The position numbers were made by a program, and so were the translations under genes. A stretch of DNA of 5,611 nucleotides from Acidimicrobiia bacterium (GTDB taxonomy: Bacteria; Actinomycetota; Acidimicrobiia; Spongiisociales; SHLN01). The notes beneath the pieces are model-generated. The model saw only the letters and a program-made list of their open reading frames with translations, was not told the DNA's origin and did no database searches. The stretch is taken from contig JAUXLW010000099.1 in NCBI GenBank assembly GCA_030623545.1, positions 1 to 5,611 on the forward strand, read 5' to 3'. Positions within the stretch are counted from its first letter, which is position 1. Each line of letters opens with the position of its first letter. Below are positions 1 to 3,412 of this stretch, piece after piece.

Positions 1-118
1 ATGGCGATGAGGGCTTGTCCCGAAGAGCAAGACGATAGGGGGCGGCCGAGGCGGCGGTGCGCACGGCGCGCTTGCTAAAGGAGTTGCGTAGCTGCCGCCG
101 AAAGGTGATGTGGGGGAC

Positions 119-141
119 GGCCGGCCGCGAGGCGGCCGGCC
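119..141 (-). terminator. Perfect 10-bp GC hairpin, possible terminator of the minus-strand gene
   Basis: Bases 119-128 (GGCCGGCCGC) are exactly complementary to 132-141, with a GAG triloop at 129-131. Every pair is G-C. It lies 80 nt beyond the stop of the minus-strand peroxiredoxin-like gene. There is no T tract on either side, so it is not a textbook intrinsic terminator. Hairpins lacking a U tract have been proposed as terminators in high-GC actinobacteria, and that is the basis for this call. It could equally be a dispersed palindromic repeat or a protein-binding site. Confidence 0.35.
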
Positions 142-182
142 CAGGGAACCCCATTGGCGTAATACACGTAATGCCTGTCTCT

Positions 183-217
183 TGCCTGCTGCCTGCTGCC
201 TACTGCCTGCTGCCTAC
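183..217. repeat. Tandem heptamer array, 5 x TGCCTRC
   Basis: Five head-to-tail 7-bp units are present: TGCCTGC (183-189), TGCCTGC (190-196), TGCCTAC (197-203), TGCCTGC (204-210) and TGCCTAC (211-217). The only variation is G/A at position 6. A sixth unit begins at 218 (TGC) and then diverges. A separated look-alike, TGCCTGT, lies at 172-178. The array ends 4 bp before the complement of the TGA stop (222-224) of the minus-strand gene, so it is transcribed at the start of that gene's 3' end. A 7-bp period does not keep a reading frame per unit, which fits non-coding DNA. Short heptamer arrays of this kind occur between genes in some bacteria, notably cyanobacteria, and change copy number by slippage. 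Confidence 0.85.
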
Positions 218-221
218 TGCT

Positions 222-917
222 TCATCCGCCAGGAAGCAAGCTCCCCCGAAACGGACCGAGGCCGGCGTCCGCTTCCTTGATCGCCGAGATTGCGAGCCGG
301 GAGTCAGGGAAATTGTCGCAATACTGGTAGCGGTAGGCCATGCGAATCTTGCCGCTGGTATCAACTACGAACTCGGACATCAACTGCCAGCCGTTGTCCA
401 CCAGCCGCATGTTGTTGTCGCGCTTGTAATTGACGACCATCTGCCACACATCGGGGCCTCCCAGAGCAATCTCCTCCTCGTCGTAACTCGTGGCGAGAAT
501 GTTCCCCTCCGGAACCCCGTAGGCCCCATAGGCCAGGCGCTCGGGATCGCACAGGAAGGTCTCGTCTATCCCGAATTGCTCCTCATATGCTGCTGCCCGG
601 ACCGGGTCACCCATGCCGATTGGTACCGCGGTGACTCCGAGCTCCTTTAAGGCGGCTCGCTCTTCTCGGAGGCGATCCGCCCGGTCCGCTCCGCAAGCAC
701 ATCCGAAGTGGCGCCAGAAAATGAAATACGCGGGCCGCTCCGACCAGAAAGAACTGAGCTTGCGCTCGCTCCCGGTGGAGTCCGGCAACGCCAGGTCGGG
801 GGCGTCGGCACCGACCCCCACACCGTCGTAGCGCATCCGAGCAGAGTCGGGGCCGGCAGCCAGTCCTGAGATCCACCTTTGTTCGGCGGCATCAGTTAGT
901 TCGTCGAGCGTGCTCAT
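222..917 (-). CDS. Peroxiredoxin-like AhpC/TSA-family protein (thioredoxin fold)
   Basis: This is a 231-residue protein with no signal peptide or membrane segment, so it is probably cytosolic. An N-terminal helical stretch (about 1-30) precedes a redoxin domain. That domain contains the entry strand GADAPDLALPDSTG (36-49), the active-site segment FWRHFGCAC (67-75), the strand AVPIGMGDP (97-105), the segment FLCDPERLAYGAYGV (121-135), and a closing strand EFVVDTSGKIRMAYRY (182-197). This order matches the AhpC/TSA antioxidant family, especially the 'RHFGCPFC' (PRXL2-like) branch. The role expected from the family is thiol-dependent peroxide reduction, but the substrate is unknown. The oddity is C73-x-C75 where relatives usually have CxxC; further cysteines are C123 and C200. 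About 45 residues (137-181) are inserted between the usual core elements. The start at 917 has a purine-rich AAGAGAG about 6 nt upstream. The gene is transcribed divergently from infC, so the adjacency implies no functional link. Confidence 0.75.
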   Translation of the reverse strand: MSTLDELTDAAEQRWISGLAAGPDSARMRYDGVGVGADAPDLALPDSTGSERKLSSFWSERPAYFIFWRHFGCACGADRADRLREERAALKELGVTAVPIGMGDPVRAAAYEEQFGIDETFLCDPERLAYGAYGVPEGNILATSYDEEEIALGGPDVWQMVVNYKRDNNMRLVDNGWQLMSEFVVDTSGKIRMAYRYQYCDNFPDSRLAISAIKEADAGLGPFRGSLLPGG

Positions 918-1032
918 ATCAATCTCTCTTCAGGGGTGAGCAGACTAAAGCACTCCGCAAGGCGGCGGGATAGGCGGATTCCCCAAGGTCGCTCTGCGCT
1001 GCCTGCAGACAAATCTCACGTTGCCCAGAAAC

Positions 1033-1063
1033 TTGCCCGGATGGCGATGGTCCGTCATATACT
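1033..1063 (+). promoter_or_regulatory. Candidate housekeeping-sigma promoter for the infC operon
   Basis: A -10 box TATACT (1058-1063) matches the TATAAT consensus at five of six bases. A weaker -35 candidate TTGCCC (1033-1038) lies 19 bp upstream, which is longer than the ideal 17. Transcription would begin near 1070 and give a leader of about 120 nt before infC, long enough to include the whole attenuator structure. The -10 is the stronger half of the evidence. Additional promoters inside the divergent gene are possible. Confidence 0.45.
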
Positions 1064-1092
1064 CCCTCCCACAATTGAGCATCAAGTGGAGG

Positions 1093-1150
1093 CACCTGCT
1101 TCCCACCAGGCTGCGTAGGCAAGTCGTGGTTTTGTTTCCGGCGGCAGGTG
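1093..1150 (+). promoter_or_regulatory. Candidate antiterminator pairing in the infC leader
   Basis: CACCTGC (1093-1099) is the exact reverse complement of GCAGGTG (1144-1150), giving a 7-bp stem that a T1100-G1143 wobble can extend. The 3' strand of this stem covers most of the 5' arm of the terminator hairpin (1141-1148), so the two structures cannot form together. A smaller internal stem, CCAC (1103-1106) with GTGG (1126-1129), could close inside the loop. This is the standard layout of a transcription attenuator. In Bacillus subtilis the infC-rpmI-rplT leader is controlled by L20 binding that favours termination. A similar ligand is plausible here, but I could not identify an L20 recognition motif. 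Confidence 0.5.
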
Positions 1151-1166
1151 ATCCCTGCTGCTTTTT
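1141..1166 (+). terminator. Intrinsic terminator / attenuator upstream of infC
   Basis: The arms are GCGGCAGG (1141-1148) and CCTGCTGC (1154-1161). They form eight pairs, one of them G-U, around the 5-nt loop TGATC. They are followed directly by TTTTT (1162-1166). The tract ends 13 nt before the infC Shine-Dalgarno core. No plus-strand gene ends upstream, since the neighbour is on the minus strand. The terminator therefore most probably acts on the infC transcript itself, as a premature stop that read-through must overcome. The T tract is short, so termination may be partial. Confidence 0.6.
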
Positions 1167-1179
1167 GTATGCGACTAGA

Positions 1180-1184
1180 GGAGG
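1180..1184 (+). promoter_or_regulatory. Shine-Dalgarno of infC, sets an AUC start
   Basis: GGAGG (1180-1184), within GAGGAGGT (1178-1185), lies 6 nt before the ATC codon at 1191, which is ideal spacing. It lies 24 nt before the next usable start, GTG at 1209, which is too far. It overlaps an in-frame TAG (1176-1178) by position only, and that TAG blocks any earlier start. Confidence 0.85.
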
Positions 1185-1190
1185 TCACAT

Positions 1191-1835
1191 ATCGCAACCG
1201 AGCCGCGAGTGAATGAACGGATTCGAGCGAAGGAAGTATTGGTAGTAGCTCCGGACGGCGAACAAATCGGCGTCAAGGACACAGACGAGGCGTTGTGGCT
1301 GGCGAATCAGCTTGGCATGGACCTGGTCGAGGTTTCCTCCGGATCCAACCCCCCCGTTTGCAGACTGATGGACTACGGCAAGTACAAATACGAGCAGTCG
1401 GTCAAGGCCCGGGAATCGCGCAAGAAGCAAACCAGGACGGTCATCAAAGAGGTCAAATTCAAGACCAAGATCGACGACCACGATTACAACACCAAGACTC
1501 GCAAGGCGGCCGAGTTTCTCACTGAGGGCCACAAAGTCAAGGCGGTCGTCATGTTCTTTGGCAGGGAGATAACCCACCCCGAAAGGGGCAGGGCCCTGCT
1601 GGATCGAATGGTCGAAACGCTCGATGGTGTGGCGGTGGTGGAAACGCCCCCCAAGCTGGAAGGGCGCAACATGAGCATGATCCTCCTACCAGACAAGGTG
1701 GGACTGGCCGCAAGAGCAAAGGAAGCAAAACGGCTGGAAGAGGCTAGAAAAGCAGAGGAAGCGCTCTCCGCAGACCCGGAGGAGCCCGATACGGAGGAAG
1801 CAGATGCCAAAGCAGAAGACGCACAAGGGAGCTAA
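1191..1835 (+). CDS. infC: Translation initiation factor IF-3, AUC start
   Basis: IF3 binds the 30S subunit, keeps it apart from 50S and proofreads the initiator tRNA and start codon. The protein is 214 residues from the ATC at 1191. The N-domain holds ATEPRVNERIRAKEV and PDGEQIGV. The linker region holds NPPVCRLMDYGKYKYE, followed by a Lys/Arg-rich helix. The C-domain runs through KIDDHDYNTKTRKAAEFL, VVMFFGRE and GRNMSMILLP. A charged Glu/Ala/Lys tail of about 45 residues follows, longer than in the E. coli protein. I chose ATC because a strong Shine-Dalgarno is 6 nt upstream, a TAG lies in frame at 1176-1178, and the conserved ATEPR residues are lost if GTG at 1209 is used (208 residues). 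A rare start is typical of infC (AUU in E. coli) and lets IF3 repress its own translation. The last 32 nt overlap rpmI. Confidence 0.95.
   Translation: MATEPRVNERIRAKEVLVVAPDGEQIGVKDTDEALWLANQLGMDLVEVSSGSNPPVCRLMDYGKYKYEQSVKARESRKKQTRTVIKEVKFKTKIDDHDYNTKTRKAAEFLTEGHKVKAVVMFFGREITHPERGRALLDRMVETLDGVAVVETPPKLEGRNMSMILLPDKVGLAARAKEAKRLEEARKAEEALSADPEEPDTEEADAKAEDAQGS
1793..1797 (+). promoter_or_regulatory. Shine-Dalgarno of rpmI inside infC
   Basis: GGAGG (1793-1797) sits 6 nt before the rpmI ATG at 1804 and is wholly inside the infC tail, where it helps encode Glu codons. Ribosomes finishing infC must pass over it, so rpmI initiation and infC termination are physically linked. Confidence 0.75.
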
Positions 1836-1998
1836 AGCTCGGTTCAAGGTAACCGGCTCCGGCAAGCTGCGCCGCCGCCAACAGGGTCTCAATCACAAGA
1901 AGATGGCCAAGAGCGCCCGGCGCAAGCGCCGGCTTCATGGGGAGACCACCGTCTCGCCGGCCGACACCAAAGAAGTCAAGCGGATGCTGGGGAGGTAA
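1804..1998 (+). CDS. rpmI: 50S ribosomal protein L35
   Basis: The product is a 64-residue, strongly basic protein of the large ribosomal subunit, the usual length for bL35. The N-terminus MPKQKTHKGAKARFKVTGSG carries the family signature, followed by KLRRRQQGLNHKK and the basic run ARRKRRLHG, ending in SPADTKEVKRMLGR. The ATG at 1804 has GGAGG 6 nt upstream. It lies 32 nt inside the end of infC in a different frame, so the two are likely translationally coupled. In E. coli, rpmI is where L20 represses translation, through RNA structure that involves infC sequence. The same arrangement is possible here but is not shown by the sequence. The gene ends 4 nt before rplT. Confidence 0.97.
   Translation: MPKQKTHKGAKARFKVTGSGKLRRRQQGLNHKKMAKSARRKRRLHGETTVSPADTKEVKRMLGR
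1991..1995 (+). promoter_or_regulatory. Shine-Dalgarno of rplT on the rpmI stop
   Basis: GGAGG (1991-1995) runs into the TAA stop of rpmI (1996-1998) and lies 7 nt before the rplT ATG at 2003. It decides the rplT start: the longer open frame that begins at 1937 has no conserved residues ahead of MARAKHAV. Confidence 0.8.
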
Positions 1999-2002
1999 CC
2001 AC

Positions 2003-2356
2003 ATGGCCCGTGCCAAACATGCAGTTCCCTCGCAGCGCAAACGGCGCAAGGTGCTCAAGCAAGCCAAGGGGTACACCGGAGCCCGCAGCCGCCGGTATCG
2101 GACCGCTCACGAACAGGTGCTCGGCGCCCGCGACGATGCCTTCGCTCATCGGCGGGCCCGCAAAGGTGATTTTCGCCGCCTGTGGATTACCAGGATCAAT
2201 GCCGCCGCCCGCCAAAACGGAACCACCTATTCGCAGCTGATCGCCGGGTTGAAGGCCGCCGACGTTGATATCGATAGGAAGATGCTCGCTGAGCTGGCTG
2301 TGAACGAACCGGCCGCGTTTCGGGCATTGGTAGAGGTGGCAGGGCAATCCAAGTAG
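2003..2356 (+). CDS. rplT: 50S ribosomal protein L20
   Basis: The product is 117 residues, the usual length for bL20, which binds 23S rRNA early and is needed for large-subunit assembly. The N-terminal half is a long basic extension (MARAKHAVPSQRKRRKVLKQAKGYTGARSRRYR, shown in parts: MARAKHAV, RKRRKVLKQAKGY, RSRRYR). The globular half contains RRARKGDFRRLWITRINAAA, then TYSQLIAGLKAADVDIDRK and LAELAVNEPAAFRALVE, all typical of the family. The frame stays open upstream to 1937, but the ATG at 2003 is chosen because it has GGAGG at 7 nt and gives the conserved start. In several bacteria L20 is the feedback repressor of this operon, so it is the first candidate effector for the leader attenuator upstream of infC. 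pheS follows after 21 nt. Confidence 0.97.
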   Translation: MARAKHAVPSQRKRRKVLKQAKGYTGARSRRYRTAHEQVLGARDDAFAHRRARKGDFRRLWITRINAAARQNGTTYSQLIAGLKAADVDIDRKMLAELAVNEPAAFRALVEVAGQSK

Positions 2357-2377
2357 GAAACAGGCCGGTCGACACCG

Positions 2378-3412
2378 ATGGATGAACTGGAAGCAGTCCT
2401 GGCGGTGGCCTCCGACGAGGTTGCTGCGACGCAGTCGCTTGCAGAGTTAGAAGAGTTGGAGACTCGACTCACGGGTCGGAAGTCCGCCCTGGCCGAGCTG
2501 CGGCGGGGCCTGAGCAAGCTGGATGAGTCAGAGCGCCCAGCAGTCGGGGCCAGACTCAACGCCGTGGCCGAAGAGCTGGCGGCGCTGGTGGGTAGTCGGC
2601 GGCGCATTCTCGAACGCGAAGCTGAAGACCGGCTCCTGGCAGACGACGCGGTGGATATCACGCTGCCCGGCGTCGGCTACCGAACGGGCACCCACCACTT
2701 GATAACCCAGACCATCGACGAGGTGGTGGACATCTTTGTGGCGCTGGGATATCAGGTGGCTACTGGACCCGAGATCGAAACAAGCTGGCACAACTTCGAT
2801 GCTCTCAACACGCCGTGGTGGCATCCCAGCCGGCTTGACAGCGACACGATGTACGTCGACTACGGGGAGTCTGATGATGAGCTGCCCCTCAGGACCCACA
2901 CTTCCCCGGTTCAGGCCCGGGTGATGATGGCTCAGGATCCCCCCGTGTATGTGGTGGTCCCCGGCCGGACGTACCGCACAGATACTTTCGACGCCGCCCA
3001 CTCACCGGTCTTCCATCAGATGGAGGGTCTGGCTGTGGCCGATGGGATCACATTCGGTGACCTGAAAGGCACGTTGGCACATTTCGCCAGGGAGTACTTC
3101 GGCAAAGAACGAACGATCGAGTTGATCCCGCACTTCTTCCCCTTCACGGAGCCTTCAGCGGAGATGCACGTTTCGTGTTTCAACTGTGATGGCTCCGGTT
3201 GCCCGGTATGCGGCCGGAGCGGATGGATCGAGCTTCTCGGATGCGGGATGGTCGATCCGAACGTCTTCGAGGCGGTGGGTTACGACCCGGCCGAGGTCAC
3301 CGGGTTCGCTTTCGGTGGTGGCATCGAGCGAATCGCCATGGTGCGGCACGGGATCACTGATATCCGCCACTTCTTCGACAACGACCTCCGGGTGAATCGA
3401 CAGTACATATGA
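2378..3412 (+). CDS. pheS: Phenylalanyl-tRNA synthetase alpha subunit
   Basis: This is the catalytic subunit of the cytosolic (alpha-beta)2 enzyme that attaches Phe to tRNA-Phe (EC 6.1.1.20). It has 344 residues, the normal size. Residues 1-85 form the Glu/Leu/Arg-rich coiled coil that contacts tRNA. The class II core follows, with RTHTSPVQ (172-179), RTYRTDTFDAAHSPVFHQMEG (ending at 217; the HSPVFHQ segment lines the active site), FPFTEPSAEMHVSC ending at C267, WIELLGCGMVDPNVF from 283, and motif 3 GFAFGGGIER (309-318), whose Arg contacts ATP. C267, C270, C275 and C278 form a CX2CX4CX2C cluster of the kind seen in many Gram-positive and actinobacterial PheS proteins, which may bind zinc. The start has no good Shine-Dalgarno: the nearest, AGGA at 2355-2358, is 19 nt away. 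Translation probably depends on ribosomes leaving rplT. It shares ATGA with pheT. Confidence 0.97.
   Translation: MDELEAVLAVASDEVAATQSLAELEELETRLTGRKSALAELRRGLSKLDESERPAVGARLNAVAEELAALVGSRRRILEREAEDRLLADDAVDITLPGVGYRTGTHHLITQTIDEVVDIFVALGYQVATGPEIETSWHNFDALNTPWWHPSRLDSDTMYVDYGESDDELPLRTHTSPVQARVMMAQDPPVYVVVPGRTYRTDTFDAAHSPVFHQMEGLAVADGITFGDLKGTLAHFAREYFGKERTIELIPHFFPFTEPSAEMHVSCFNCDGSGCPVCGRSGWIELLGCGMVDPNVFEAVGYDPAEVTGFAFGGGIERIAMVRHGITDIRHFFDNDLRVNRQYI

Larger units (their letters stand above)
1..221. other. Left-edge non-coding stretch, no gene recognised
   Basis: I see no supportable gene here. Plus frame 1 is open from the edge to a TAA at 76-78, and one minus frame is open from an ATG at 152-154 to the left edge. 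Both give low-complexity Arg/Ala-rich peptides that match no family I know, and the minus frame runs straight through a GC palindrome. Either could be the end or start of a gene that lies mostly outside the window. What can be seen is a perfect hairpin at 119-141 and a heptamer tandem array at 183-217, listed separately. The stretch lies downstream of the minus-strand redox gene, so it would contain that gene's 3' untranslated region and terminator. Confidence 0.5.
918..1190. other. Divergent intergenic region and infC leader
   Basis: This 273-nt gap lies between the minus-strand redox gene and infC. It holds the upstream region of both. I found no gene in it: the short open frames lack Shine-Dalgarno sequences and resemble nothing. 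The right half carries the promoter candidate (1033-1063), the antiterminator/terminator pair (1093-1166) and the infC ribosome binding site. I could not pick a convincing promoter for the minus-strand gene in the left half. Confidence 0.7.

Noticed and set aside
1..154. Minus-strand frame open from ATG at 152-154 to the left edge, encoding an Arg/Ala-rich peptide
   Set aside because: Its first codons read through the perfect palindrome, there is no clear Shine-Dalgarno, and I recognise no family. With about 51 codons visible it cannot be told from chance. The missing sequence to the left would decide.
57..650. Plus-strand open frame of 197 codons across the left part of the window
   Set aside because: It is antisense to the peroxiredoxin-like gene over most of its length, runs through the palindrome and heptamer array, has no recognisable motif and is best explained as a shadow frame.
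1070..1190. T-box riboswitch controlling pheST through the leader
   Set aside because: I found no T-box consensus bulge ahead of the terminator and no specifier-loop layout in the roughly 120 nt available, which is short for a T-box.
1021..1212. Plus-strand open frame through the infC leader
   Set aside because: It lacks a Shine-Dalgarno, and the sequence is explained better by the attenuator structure and infC start.
1169..1216. Fifteen-codon frame ATG...TGA overlapping the infC start, a possible leader peptide
   Set aside because: It starts after the terminator, has no Shine-Dalgarno, has no Phe or other amino acid run, and overlaps the infC ribosome binding site itself.
1937..2002. Longer N-terminus for L20 starting at 1937
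   Set aside because: The extra 22 residues are out-of-frame rpmI sequence, L20 proteins begin with MAR, and the ATG at 2003 has its own well-placed Shine-Dalgarno.
3176..3211. PheS four-cysteine cluster as a new zinc-binding insertion
   Set aside because: The same CX2C...CX2C segment before the WIE(I/L)LG motif is familiar from many Gram-positive PheS proteins, so it is not novel.
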